NCBI GenBank assembly: GCA_023434855.1
Contig: JAEYSJ010000303.1
Span: 1-32,953 of the forward strand
Source: Bacillota bacterium
Lineage (GTDB): Bacteria > Bacillota_C > Negativicutes > JAEYSJ01
Direction: 5' to 3'
Length of the DNA stretch: 32,953 bases
The position numbers and the translations under genes are program-made. The notes beneath the pieces were generated by a model that did not search any database, was not told the origin of the DNA, and saw nothing but the letters and a program-made list of their open reading frames with translations. Shown here one piece after another: positions 24,591-32,953 of the stretch. Every line of letters begins with the position of its first letter. Position 1 is the first letter of the stretch.

Positions 24591-25772
24591 TTACCCACCT
24601 TCATTATTCTTCACTTCGCACCTTGAGAGGAAGTCGACAAAATCAAAGCTTCTTTTAAGCACTAATTTGCCTTCTAAAGAATAGGCATAAATAGAGGGTA
24701 AGTTAATCCCATTAAACATATTTGCCTTGACTAAAGTATAAGCACCCATATTTTCAAAGATAATTGTTGATCCGATTTTTAACGGTTCATCAAATTTATA
24801 TTCTCCAAATATATCCCCGGCCACGCACGAGGCACCAGCTAATATATACCTGTATTTCCCGCTCTGGGACTCTCCGCCAACAGCCGGTTTATACTGATAT
24901 TCAAATACTTCCGGTATGTGATTTACCGTAGTGTCAAGTACTGCGATAACTCGATTATCACTTTTGAATAAATCGACAACAGATGCGACTATATACCCGG
25001 CGTCTTCGATAATACCCCTGCCAGGTTCGAGAAATACGTCTAATCCATATTTGGTTGTTAACAGCGTGATTGCTTCAGTTAATGCTTCCGTATTTTCTGA
25101 TTTGTCGAATAGATAACCGCCGCCTAAGTTTATCCAGCTGATTTTTCTTAGAGCGCCAGGTAAATTTGCTTCAATATGCTTAACTGTTTCTAATAAATTA
25201 TTAAAATCAGTTGATTCGCTATTCGTATGAAAATGAAAGCCGCTGATGTTCTTAATGAAACTAGCATCATTAAGCTCAAGCAATAGTTCGGCAAACTGGA
25301 CACCTAGTTTTGAATGCAGGCGGCAAGGGTTATATCTGTCGTCCTCAATAAAAGATAACTGCGGGTTTATTCTCAATCCCTGCTTTATTCCGGATCTTAG
25401 TTTGTCTGAGTATGCCCTCCATTGTGGTATGGAATTAAAACTAATATAGTCGCATATTTCTGAAATATTTTCTATTTCATCAGGGCGCAAACCGGGTGTC
25501 GTCATATGGATTACATCATGATTTTGTACCACTTCTTTTGCAAGCATGGCTTCAAATAATGAGCTTACAGAAAAACCATTAATAAATGGGGACATTAAAC
25601 ATAATACCTCAGCCAGTACACAAGGCTTTAGAGAATATAAGATTTTACAGTTAGGAATTTTGCGGATATTACATAGTTTTTTTTGGATTTCATTTTCGTC
25701 ATATATAAATACCGGCGTAGTAATGGAATTACTGTCACACAACTTTTGTAACTTGGAAAGGCTAACGGTCAT
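24591..25772 (-). CDS. NspC-like PLP-dependent amino-acid decarboxylase (fold III)
   Basis: This 393-aa protein resembles carboxynorspermidine decarboxylase. The PLP lysine is Lys49 in LYSLKP. Barrel motifs include NGFSVSSLFEAMLAK, YISFNSIPQW, GLRINP, GFHFHT (178-183), NLGGGY (215-220) and EPGRG (249-253). The C-terminal half carries the substrate-side Cys316 in GASCVAGD and NGINLPSIYAY. ATG 25772 has GGAGG upstream. The usual NspC partner, carboxynorspermidine dehydrogenase, is not nearby; instead an APC permease follows, suggesting uptake and decarboxylation of an amino acid. Family membership is clear; substrate is open (carboxynorspermidine, a diaminocarboxylate or another amino acid). 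Confidence 0.8.
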   Translation of the reverse strand: MTVSLSKLQKLCDSNSITTPVFIYDENEIQKKLCNIRKIPNCKILYSLKPCVLAEVLCLMSPFINGFSVSSLFEAMLAKEVVQNHDVIHMTTPGLRPDEIENISEICDYISFNSIPQWRAYSDKLRSGIKQGLRINPQLSFIEDDRYNPCRLHSKLGVQFAELLLELNDASFIKNISGFHFHTNSESTDFNNLLETVKHIEANLPGALRKISWINLGGGYLFDKSENTEALTEAITLLTTKYGLDVFLEPGRGIIEDAGYIVASVVDLFKSDNRVIAVLDTTVNHIPEVFEYQYKPAVGGESQSGKYRYILAGASCVAGDIFGEYKFDEPLKIGSTIIFENMGAYTLVKANMFNGINLPSIYAYSLEGKLVLKRSFDFVDFLSRCEVKNNEGG

Positions 25773-25801
25773 TTCACAACCTCCATTAACATAATATATC
25801 T

Positions 25802-25826
25802 ACATTATTATATTGTTTAATAATGT
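25802..25826 (-). promoter_or_regulatory. palindromic operator candidate upstream of the decarboxylase
   Basis: ACATTATTA (25802-25810), seven bases, then TAATAATGT (25818-25826) is a perfect 9-bp inverted repeat 30 bases upstream of the start codon. A TATAAT-like -10 on the minus strand lies inside it, so a bound regulator could block the promoter. Confidence 0.5.
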
Positions 25827-25866
25827 GAATAGTTACTTTCCGGATAAATTTCCATAGCGGATTCCT

Positions 25867-25895
25867 TTGACAAGTATATTACAACTTTTTATTCT
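25867..25895 (+). promoter_or_regulatory. candidate promoter upstream of the histidine kinase
   Basis: TTGACA (25867-25872), 17 bases and TATTCT (25890-25895). The -10 is weak. The remaining spacer to 26062 is AT-rich, with nothing else recognised. Confidence 0.35.
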
Positions 25896-26062
25896 TGGAA
25901 GTACTATGAATAAAGAAGGGGTTTATAATTTATTTATCAAATATCTATCTTAACTTTATTAATTCATTAATCAAAACAATCGCAATAAACTGACATACAT
26001 AATTGCAAACAGGGATAAGTAATGAAACATTATAGGGAAGAACCGGGGAAGGCGGAAGATAT

Positions 26063-27973
26063 ATGGAGAACAAACCTGATAGAGGAACTTTGAATAATAA
26101 GATTGTGAATGACAACAAATGGCGTAACTATCTTCAGACCATCCAAATTTTGCTGAATAGTTTTTCCAGCAGAGTGTCAAAGCAGGAATTTTTAGATTAT
26201 GTTGTGAACCTCATACAACAAGAAAGCGGATGTAAATTCGTTGGGATCAGGGTATTAGATGATGACGGATGCATACCATATCAGTCTTTCGTTGGCTTTA
26301 GCCGTGAGTTTTGGCAATCTGAAAATATGATCCAGATTGCCAAAGAAGATTGCAGCTGTACCAGACTAGTCAGCGAACGCCTTAGGCCATTTGATAGGCC
26401 GATTATCAACAAAGCCGGTTCGCTATGTTGCAACGATACGCTGCTTTTTGCGCAGAGCCTTTCCGCAGATGAACAAAAAATGTACCGCGGTGCCTGCAAT
26501 GATGCCGGGTATCGCAGCGTTGCGGTAGTTCCGGTTCGCCATCGGGAAGGTATACTTGGTGTTATCCATTTGGCTGATTTGCGAACAAATCAACTAAGTC
26601 AGATAACAATGGAGCTCATTGAATCGATTGCGCCACTTATCGGTGAAGTCCTTAACCGGGACAAAATGGAACAGTCTTTAAGAATCAACCAGAATAACCG
26701 GGCTATACTTGAGAGTATAGTTGCCGGCATCAGCAGTCTGGCCTACGTCGTAGATATGGATACCTGTGAATTAATCTATACAAGTAAGGCACTGGATAAT
26801 CTTTACGGTGAAAGACTGGCAGGACGGAAATGTTTTGGAATTTTTGGCTTTTCATCCCCGTGCCCCGGGTGCCCCGTTCAGACCGGCAATGCGGATGATA
26901 TTAATAGCCATCATACTTGGGAACGCTTTGATCATGTGCATGCCAGATACTATTTAGCTGAAAGGAAAGCGATGAACTGGCCGGACGGCAGAATAGTGTA
27001 TTTGGCATTCGCAACCGACATTACCAGGCAGAAAGAGGCAGAAAATGCATTGCGCCGAACTAATGCCGAACTGGAAAGAACTGTAGGGGAATTGCAGCAA
27101 CTTACTGCATCGTTGGAAGAAGAAATTACAGAACGGCAGGCTGCACAGGAAGCACTAATCGAAAATCAGACTGAACTGAAGCGGTATGCGACCAGGCTGG
27201 AAGAGACAAATAAGGAACTTAAGGCTTTTGCTAACATCGTGGCCCATGATCTTCGTACTCCTATGGTGAATCTAGACGGTTTTTCCAAGGAACTTGGTAA
27301 ATCTTTGGCCGAGCTAAAGCAAATACTGCTGGATGCGGTAATGCATCTTCCGGAAAATGTCCGTCAAAAAACGGGCGAGATATTGGAAAGAGACTTGCCG
27401 GAAGCGCTGCAGTTTATTGATTTGTCGGTGGACAGGATGGATACGATGGTGGCGGCATTAGTAAAATTAGCTCACCTCGGCACAAATAAGATGAACTATC
27501 AAGCAGTAAATATGGCCGAGCTCGTCAGCGCTGTTTTAGCTTCTTTCAGCAAGCAGATTGCAGGAAGGAATATCCAGGTAAAATGCGGACTGCTGCCGCA
27601 AATCCAAACCGACCGGCAAGCTATGGAGCAAATCATGGGTAATTTGCTGAGTAACGCCATAAAATATCTGGAACCTGAACGCCGGGGTGAGATTACAATA
27701 TCCTGCGCTGTCAGCGGTGACGAGTATATTTTCAGTATTCAAGACAACGGGCTCGGCATTGCCGCTGAGGATCAGGAAAAGATTTTTGAGATTTTCCGGC
27801 AGGCCGGCAAACAGGACATGGTGGGACAAGGAATGGGTTTAGCCTATGTCCGCACGTTAGTGCGGCAACTGGGCGGCAAAGTGTGGTGCGAATCGGACCT
27901 GGGTACCGGGACAATAATAAGATTCACCACTCTGCGCAAACCATCCCCAATTAGCGGTCCGTTTAACTTGTAG
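26063..27973 (+). CDS. soluble sensor histidine kinase with GAF and PAS domains
   Basis: This 636-aa protein has no membrane segment. A GAF domain (about 36-198) contains clustered Cys (DCSCT near 97-99, LCCND near 121-123). A PAS domain (about 212-325) holds a CPGC motif (Cys267, Cys270), as in PAS modules with a C-P-x-C loop. A coiled coil (about 325-390) follows, then HisKA with His395 in AHDLRTP, and an ATPase domain with N box NLLSNAIKYL (527-536), DNGLG (561-565) and GMGLAYV. All catalytic motifs are intact. No response regulator lies beside it, so it is an orphan kinase. Cys-rich input suggests redox, metal or haem sensing, which is inference. Confidence 0.88.
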   Translation: MENKPDRGTLNNKIVNDNKWRNYLQTIQILLNSFSSRVSKQEFLDYVVNLIQQESGCKFVGIRVLDDDGCIPYQSFVGFSREFWQSENMIQIAKEDCSCTRLVSERLRPFDRPIINKAGSLCCNDTLLFAQSLSADEQKMYRGACNDAGYRSVAVVPVRHREGILGVIHLADLRTNQLSQITMELIESIAPLIGEVLNRDKMEQSLRINQNNRAILESIVAGISSLAYVVDMDTCELIYTSKALDNLYGERLAGRKCFGIFGFSSPCPGCPVQTGNADDINSHHTWERFDHVHARYYLAERKAMNWPDGRIVYLAFATDITRQKEAENALRRTNAELERTVGELQQLTASLEEEITERQAAQEALIENQTELKRYATRLEETNKELKAFANIVAHDLRTPMVNLDGFSKELGKSLAELKQILLDAVMHLPENVRQKTGEILERDLPEALQFIDLSVDRMDTMVAALVKLAHLGTNKMNYQAVNMAELVSAVLASFSKQIAGRNIQVKCGLLPQIQTDRQAMEQIMGNLLSNAIKYLEPERRGEITISCAVSGDEYIFSIQDNGLGIAAEDQEKIFEIFRQAGKQDMVGQGMGLAYVRTLVRQLGGKVWCESDLGTGTIIRFTTLRKPSPISGPFNL

Positions 27974-28029
27974 GTGTATTAACGGTGGATTTGTTGTGTC
28001 AGGGCGGTAATCTAAGGCTTTTTACGGCG

Positions 28030-28064
28030 AACCCATCCGGCTGAAGCCAGGATGGGTTATTAAA
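28030..28064 (+). terminator. possible terminator after the histidine kinase gene
   Basis: AACCCATCC (28030-28038) pairs with GGATGGGTT (28050-28058), with a GGCT/AGCC inner stem, followed by ATTAAAT. The T run is poor, so efficiency is uncertain. Confidence 0.45.
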
Positions 28065-28113
28065 TATTCCCGAACATTTGTCGGACAAACACAAATAATA
28101 TTCGATGTTTTTA

Positions 28114-28142
28114 TTGACACATTTGGTAGTTAGTGCTATGAT
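28114..28142 (+). promoter_or_regulatory. strong sigma-A promoter of the COG2509 flavoprotein
   Basis: TTGACA (28114-28119), a 17-base spacer and TATGAT (28137-28142) form a near-consensus promoter. It leaves a leader of about 100 nt. Confidence 0.75.
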
Positions 28143-28174
28143 ATTCAAGGGAAAAAAGTGAATATTTCCTCAAC

Positions 28175-28212
28175 AGCTCAAATAGCCCAGCCGCTTGTTT
28201 GAGTTATTTTTG
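28175..28212 (+). terminator. attenuator-like hairpin in the flavoprotein leader
   Basis: AGCTCAAA (28175-28182) pairs with TTTGAGTT (28198-28205; one G-U pair), followed by ATTTTTG. It lies between the promoter and the start codon, so it could act as a conditional terminator. An upstream GGAAA/TTTCC stem (28150-28169) may belong to the same leader fold. Confidence 0.45.
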
Positions 28213-28251
28213 TGCAACTCAGGGTAGACTAAATATCCAGAGGTGATGTAC

Positions 28252-29649
28252 GTGAATAAGAAATACTATGACGTGATCATCATAGGAGCCGGTCCGGCTG
28301 GAATCTTTACCGGATTGGAACTGGCTGAAAAAGGCTTTGAAGTACTCATTCTGGAAAAAGGCCGTGATATTTCCTCCAGACGTTGTCCTGCGAATGAACG
28401 TCATGGTGCATGTGCTCGCTGTACGCCGTGTGATATTCTCTGCGGCTGGGGTGGAGCGGGAGCATTCAGCGACGGCAAGTTGACGCTGACAACTGAGTTT
28501 GGCGGCCTATTAGATACATATGTGAACAAAGAGCATGTGGCCGAATTGATTGACTATATTGACAAAGTTTACCTTAGGTTTGGCGCAACTGAGAAAGTCT
28601 ACGGCGATGACAATCAGCAGGAAATTCGCCGGTTGCAGCGGGTGGCGGCGGCAGCCGACCTTAACTTGATTCAGGCCCGTATCCGCCATATAGGTACCGA
28701 GAAATGTTTTGAAATTCTTACCCGCATGCGGGAATATCTAAGTGATAAATGTGAAATTTACAGCAAGACCCCTGTTGAAAAAATAATTGTTGCCGACAGG
28801 CAGTATCTTGGCGTTGAAGCCGGCGGCGAAATTATTAAAAGCAAATACCTGGTTGCTGCCCCAGGCCGGGAAGGGGCGGAATGGTTTACCGGGCAGGCAA
28901 CGCAGCTTGGTTTATCGATGATAACCAATCCCGTGGATATCGGTGTGAGGGTAGAATTGCCGGCAGTCGCCATGGAGCATATTACTGATATTGTTTATGA
29001 ATCAAAATTGATATACTACACCAAGTCCTTTGATGACCGGGTGCGTACTTTTTGCATGAACCCTTACGGCGAGGTGGTTACTGAAAATAATGCCGGGCTG
29101 ATTACCGTGAACGGCCATAGTTATGCCGAAAAGAAAACGAATAATACTAATTTTGCATTGTTAGTTTCCAAAAGCTTTACCCAGCCTTTTAAAGAGCCGA
29201 TAACTTATGGCAAGTCTATTGCCGGTTTGGCGAATTTACTGGGGGGTGGGGTAATTGTCCAGCGACTGGGTGATTTGATGGATGGGCGGAGATCTACGCC
29301 TGAACGTATTGCCAGGGGGATGGTCCAACCTACATTGACCGATGCGACACCGGGTGATCTTAGTCTTGTGCTGCCCTACCGGCATTTGGTAGCCATTACT
29401 GAAATGCTTGCGGCACTGAACAAGGTAGCGCCTGGCGTTAATTCCCGGCATACGTTGCTGTATGGTGTAGAGGTGAAATTCTATTCTTCCCGGCCCAACT
29501 TAAGTAATGTACTGGAAAGTGAAATACCCAACTTTTTCGCTATTGGCGACGGTGCAGGCGTCACCCGCGGGTTGGCCCAGGCTTCTGCTACGGGCGTGCT
29601 TGTTGCCAGGGAAATTATTACCCGGGAGGGAGAAAGCACTGTCACTTGA
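28252..29649 (+). CDS. FAD-dependent dehydrogenase, COG2509 family
   Basis: This 465-aa flavoprotein has an N-terminal Rossmann FAD site (DVIIIGAGPAGIFTGLELA) ending in an acidic strand (VLILEKG). A Cys cluster follows (RCPANERHGACARCTPCDIL, then CGWGGAGAFSDGKL), a central domain, and a C-terminal FAD contact (FFAIGDGAGVTRGLAQA). This is the arrangement of the uncharacterised COG2509 dehydrogenases. The four or five clustered Cys could be a redox or metal site. GTG 28252 is chosen because GAGGTG lies six bases upstream; ATG 28246 is closer to the site. The electron acceptor and substrate are unknown. It lies 78 bases before purB. Confidence 0.85.
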   Translation: MNKKYYDVIIIGAGPAGIFTGLELAEKGFEVLILEKGRDISSRRCPANERHGACARCTPCDILCGWGGAGAFSDGKLTLTTEFGGLLDTYVNKEHVAELIDYIDKVYLRFGATEKVYGDDNQQEIRRLQRVAAAADLNLIQARIRHIGTEKCFEILTRMREYLSDKCEIYSKTPVEKIIVADRQYLGVEAGGEIIKSKYLVAAPGREGAEWFTGQATQLGLSMITNPVDIGVRVELPAVAMEHITDIVYESKLIYYTKSFDDRVRTFCMNPYGEVVTENNAGLITVNGHSYAEKKTNNTNFALLVSKSFTQPFKEPITYGKSIAGLANLLGGGVIVQRLGDLMDGRRSTPERIARGMVQPTLTDATPGDLSLVLPYRHLVAITEMLAALNKVAPGVNSRHTLLYGVEVKFYSSRPNLSNVLESEIPNFFAIGDGAGVTRGLAQASATGVLVAREIITREGESTVT

Positions 29650-29727
29650 AATATTGATGCAATGATTACCCTGTGCGCTAAGTTTCTGCACAGAATAATA
29701 CAGAACGAATTGGGGAGATGATGGTAA

Positions 29728-31020
29728 ATGATTAAACGTTACACCAACCCGGAAATGGGACGTATTTGGACTGATGAAAATGAATTTCAGACTATGCTGG
29801 ATATTGAAATATATGCTTGCGAAATTATGGCTGAATTGGGGAATATCCCCAAAGGAGCCGTACCTGTTATTAAAGAACGGGCAAAATTCACCGTAGAGCG
29901 CATCCGTGAGATTGAGCAGGAAACCCACCATGACATACTGGCATTTCTAACAGCCGTAGCGGAAAATGTGGGTGATGAGTCTAAATATATTCATTTGGGT
30001 TTGACATCAAGTGATGTGAAAGATACAGCATTAGGCTATATGATGAAGCAGGCGGCAGATATTATCATTGATGATTTGGAAAAATTCCGCACTGTCCTAA
30101 AGCGCAGGGCGGCAGAACACAAATACACTGTTATGATAGGCCGCACCCATGGCATTCATGCCGAACTTCTGACCTTGGGTCTGAAATTTGCATTGTGGTT
30201 TGATGAAACTGAACGCAATATCGAACGGATGAAACAAGCCCGGGAGGCGGTAGCAATTGGCAAAATTTCCGGTGCCGTTGGTACATATGCCAATGTCGAT
30301 CCTAAAGTAGAAGCTTATGTTTGCGAAAAGATGGGAATCAAGGCGGCAAGGCTGGCTACTCAGGTTATTCAACGAGACCGTCATGCTCAGTTTATGACGA
30401 CATTAGCTATTATTGCCAGTTCGCTGGATAAATTCGCCACTGAAATTAGAAACCTGCAGCGTACTGATATCCGTGAGGTAGAGGAGTTTTTCCATCCCGG
30501 TCAGAAGGGTTCATCGGCTATGCCTCATAAACGTAATCCCATAACATGTGAACGCGTGGCCGGTCTGGCACGGGTAGTGCGGGGTAACGCTCTGGCAGCT
30601 CTGGAAAATGTAGCCTTATGGCATGAGCGGGATATTACTCATTCCTCGGTTGAAAGAGTGATTCTGCCTGACAGTACTATTTTGGTAGATTATATGCTCC
30701 GTAAATTTACCAATATAATTGATAAATTACTCGTTTACCCTGAAGCCATGAAAGCCAATATCGAGAAAACCGGTGGGCTGATTTTTAGCGGTCGTGTATT
30801 GCTTGCTCTGGTAGATAAAGGGGTGCTTAGGGAGACTGCTTACCGTTGGGTGCAAAGAAATGCAATGGCCCGGTGGATGGAAGGAGCCGATTTTAAAACT
30901 AATGTGATAAACGACCCGGATATCAAGAAATACCTGTCAACGGAAGAAATTGAGGAGTGCTTTGACTATAAGTACCCTCTCCGAAATGTTGATACCATAC
31001 TGGCTAGATTCGGGCTGTAA
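29728..31020 (+). CDS. purB: adenylosuccinate lyase
   Basis: This 430-aa protein is of normal length. Visible motifs are the N-terminal YTNPEMGRIWTDE, HLGLTSSDVKDTAL, the catalytic His region RTHG (139-142), and the fumarase/aspartase signature GSSAMPHKRNP (261-271) on the mobile loop. It cleaves SAICAR to AICAR and adenylosuccinate to AMP. ATG 29728 follows GGGGAGATGATGG. It is followed by purA, 81 bases downstream, completing the IMP-to-AMP branch. Confidence 0.97.
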   Translation: MIKRYTNPEMGRIWTDENEFQTMLDIEIYACEIMAELGNIPKGAVPVIKERAKFTVERIREIEQETHHDILAFLTAVAENVGDESKYIHLGLTSSDVKDTALGYMMKQAADIIIDDLEKFRTVLKRRAAEHKYTVMIGRTHGIHAELLTLGLKFALWFDETERNIERMKQAREAVAIGKISGAVGTYANVDPKVEAYVCEKMGIKAARLATQVIQRDRHAQFMTTLAIIASSLDKFATEIRNLQRTDIREVEEFFHPGQKGSSAMPHKRNPITCERVAGLARVVRGNALAALENVALWHERDITHSSVERVILPDSTILVDYMLRKFTNIIDKLLVYPEAMKANIEKTGGLIFSGRVLLALVDKGVLRETAYRWVQRNAMARWMEGADFKTNVINDPDIKKYLSTEEIEECFDYKYPLRNVDTILARFGL

Positions 31021-31068
31021 TTATTTTTTTAAGACGCCAACAAATTAAAACTGTCAATAAAGGGTTAG

Positions 31069-32413
<1,345 letters not shown>

Positions 32414-32416
32414 ACG

Positions 32417-32538
32417 GGTAAGTCGGGAATTTGTTAGTAATTTAAGAAAAACGTTCCGTTTTCGAACAGTGAAGAATTTAAGTTACTTTTCGGCTAATTT
32501 GCAGGTAATTAGCTGGTTGCAGTCGCCCGAAAAGTTAT
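32417..32538 (+). ncRNA. tandem structured RNA, unit 1
   Basis: This is a non-coding unit related to 32602-32717. Shared blocks in order are GGtAAGTC, AAGAAAA(A)CG, GTTTTCGaAAC, CTTTTCGGCTAA, GCAGGTAAT and AAAAGTTAT. It can fold into a long stem: GAATTTA with TAAATTC and ACTTTTCGG with CCGAAAAGT, enclosing a hairpin GCTAATT-TGCAGGT-AATTAGC. No reading frame is conserved between units. The class is not recognised. Confidence 0.55.
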
Positions 32539-32555
32539 AAATTCTGATACAGGGG

Positions 32556-32590
32556 GAGAGGGCGGGCTTTACAAGCTGGCCCTCTTCTGT
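32556..32590 (+). terminator. hairpin between the tandem RNA units
   Basis: GAGAGGGC-GGCT pairs with AGCT-GGCCCTCT around a short loop (stem roughly 32557-32586), followed by TCTGTTAT. It could end unit 1 (and purA) transcripts. Its right half also forms the spacer of the unit 2 promoter. Confidence 0.5.
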
Positions 32591-32596
32591 TATAAT
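32568..32596 (+). promoter_or_regulatory. promoter of tandem RNA unit 2
   Basis: TTTACA (32568-32573), a 17-base spacer and TATAAT (32591-32596) predict a start near 32603. That is where similarity with unit 1 begins. Confidence 0.6.
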
Positions 32597-32601
32597 AATT
32601 A

Positions 32602-32717
32602 GGCAAGTCTTTGTGGACATGTAAAGAAAACGCAGTTTTCGGAACTGGGAAGAGTTCAGGTTGCTTTTCGGCTAAGCTGCAGGTAATCTACTTGTTTGCA
32701 CTTTCCCAAAAAGTTAT
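32602..32717 (+). ncRNA. tandem structured RNA, unit 2
   Basis: This unit is related to unit 1, offset by about 178-185 bases, with the same block order (GGcAAGTC to AAAAGTTAT). CAGTT/AACTG and GAACT/AGTTC hairpins can form near the middle (alternatives, sharing AACT). CTTTTCGG can pair with the CCCAAAAAG end with one mismatch. No clear terminator follows before the tRNA promoter. Confidence 0.55.
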
Positions 32718-32775
32718 GGCAAGGCAACAGTTAAACTTCTAATGGTAATGACATAATAAACCAGAGGAAAAGATA

Positions 32776-32804
32776 TTGACAAGCACCGACTGTTGAGATA
32801 TAAT
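32776..32804 (+). promoter_or_regulatory. consensus promoter of the tRNA-Lys/tRNA-Glu operon
   Basis: TTGACA (32776-32781), a 17-base spacer and TATAAT (32799-32804) give a perfect sigma-A match. Transcription should start about 18 bases before the first tRNA. Confidence 0.9.
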
Positions 32805-32828
32805 TCTATTCTGTGAGAACGACACCAT

Positions 32829-32904
32829 GATCCACTAGCTCAGTCGGTAGAGCACCTGACTTTTAATCAGGGTGTCCCGCGTTCGAGTCGCGGGTGGATC
32901 ACCA
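32829..32904 (+). tRNA. tRNA-Lys (anticodon UUU)
   Basis: A 76-nt cloverleaf has acceptor arms GATCCAC/GTGGATC, D arm AGCTCAGTCGGTAGAGC, anticodon loop CTTTTAA (anticodon 32862-32864), T arm with GTTCGAGTC, and an encoded CCA end. Confidence 0.97.
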
Positions 32905-32910
32905 TTTAAC

Positions 32911-32953
32911 GGCCCGTTGGTCAAGCGGTTAAGACACCGCCCTTTCACGGCGG
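32911..32953 (+). tRNA. tRNA-Glu (anticodon UUC), truncated by the window end
   Basis: The 5' acceptor strand GGCCCGTT, the D arm and the anticodon stem-loop CCGCC-CTTTCAC-GGCGG are present. The variable loop, T arm and 3' end lie outside. It is six bases after tRNA-Lys and in the same transcript. Confidence 0.93.

Noticed and set aside
27990..28060. c-di-GMP (GEMM) riboswitch upstream of the flavoprotein
   Set aside because: The region has a GGCTGAAGCC-like hairpin but lacks the conserved GEMM core (such as GCAAAGCC), and it lies upstream of the flavoprotein promoter. It is read as a weak terminator.
29671..29693. CTGTGC/GCACAG hairpin before purB
   Set aside because: Short stem without a T run; not convincing as a terminator or regulatory element.
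32417..32717. Tandem glycine riboswitch
   Set aside because: The units lack the conserved glycine aptamer cores and are not upstream of a glycine gene; the downstream genes are tRNAs with their own consensus promoter.

Overview
The window looks like chromosomal DNA of an anaerobic, endospore-forming Firmicute, most likely a Negativicutes (Sporomusa-like) bacterium. The reasons are a tricistronic GerK-type germinant receptor operon, CotF-family coat proteins, a sporulation-type LonC protease, a Sec-dependent selenium gene set, and the conserved oriC-proximal Firmicute order ychF-rpsF-ssb-rpsR-(mazG-like)-yybS-gdpP-rplI-lonC-dnaB...purB-purA. The placement is inferred from gene content; no 16S rRNA is present. 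TTG and GTG starts behind strong Shine-Dalgarno sequences are common, so several proteins begin downstream of the longest possible reading frame.

Layout. 1-942 (-): 5' part of a dCache membrane sensor. 1292-2070 (-): spore cluster with a 52-aa DUF1540 protein and two CotF-like proteins. 2209-2640 (+): hotdog thioesterase, followed by a palindromic interspersed repeat and a terminator. 2911-7291 (-): gerKA-gerKB-gerKC plus a 54-aa membrane protein that may be a receptor D subunit, behind a possible sigma-G promoter. 7391-9525 (+): AI-2E family transporter, then a CDF metal exporter preceded by a NiCo (czcD-type) riboswitch and an overlapping terminator. 9552-10067 (-): unrecognised 171-aa protein. 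10261-13264 (+): selD with an in-frame UGA (Sec13) and a SECIS-like hairpin, yedF, DUF3343, an MscS channel and DUF951. 13443-23191 (+): the information-processing block from ychF to dnaB, including the c-di-AMP phosphodiesterase GdpP. 23175-25772 (-): an NspC-like PLP decarboxylase and an APC amino-acid permease, apparently one operon behind a palindrome. 26063-29649 (+): an orphan GAF/PAS histidine kinase and a COG2509 flavoprotein. 29728-32388 (+): purB and purA. 32389-32820: a tandem pair of related, structured, probably transcribed ~120-nt units. 32829-end: tRNA-Lys(UUU) and a truncated tRNA-Glu(UUC).

How it fits together. The left third is spore biology (coat, germination). The middle holds metal and selenium handling: a Ni/Co-sensing RNA in front of an exporter, and selenophosphate synthesis by an enzyme that itself contains selenocysteine. 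The right half is a conserved ribosome, replication and purine block with accessory genes between dnaB and purB. The best candidates for undescribed biology are the tandem RNA units after purA and the decarboxylase-permease pair. The small Ger membrane protein and the oriented repeat family (three copies) are also worth following up.
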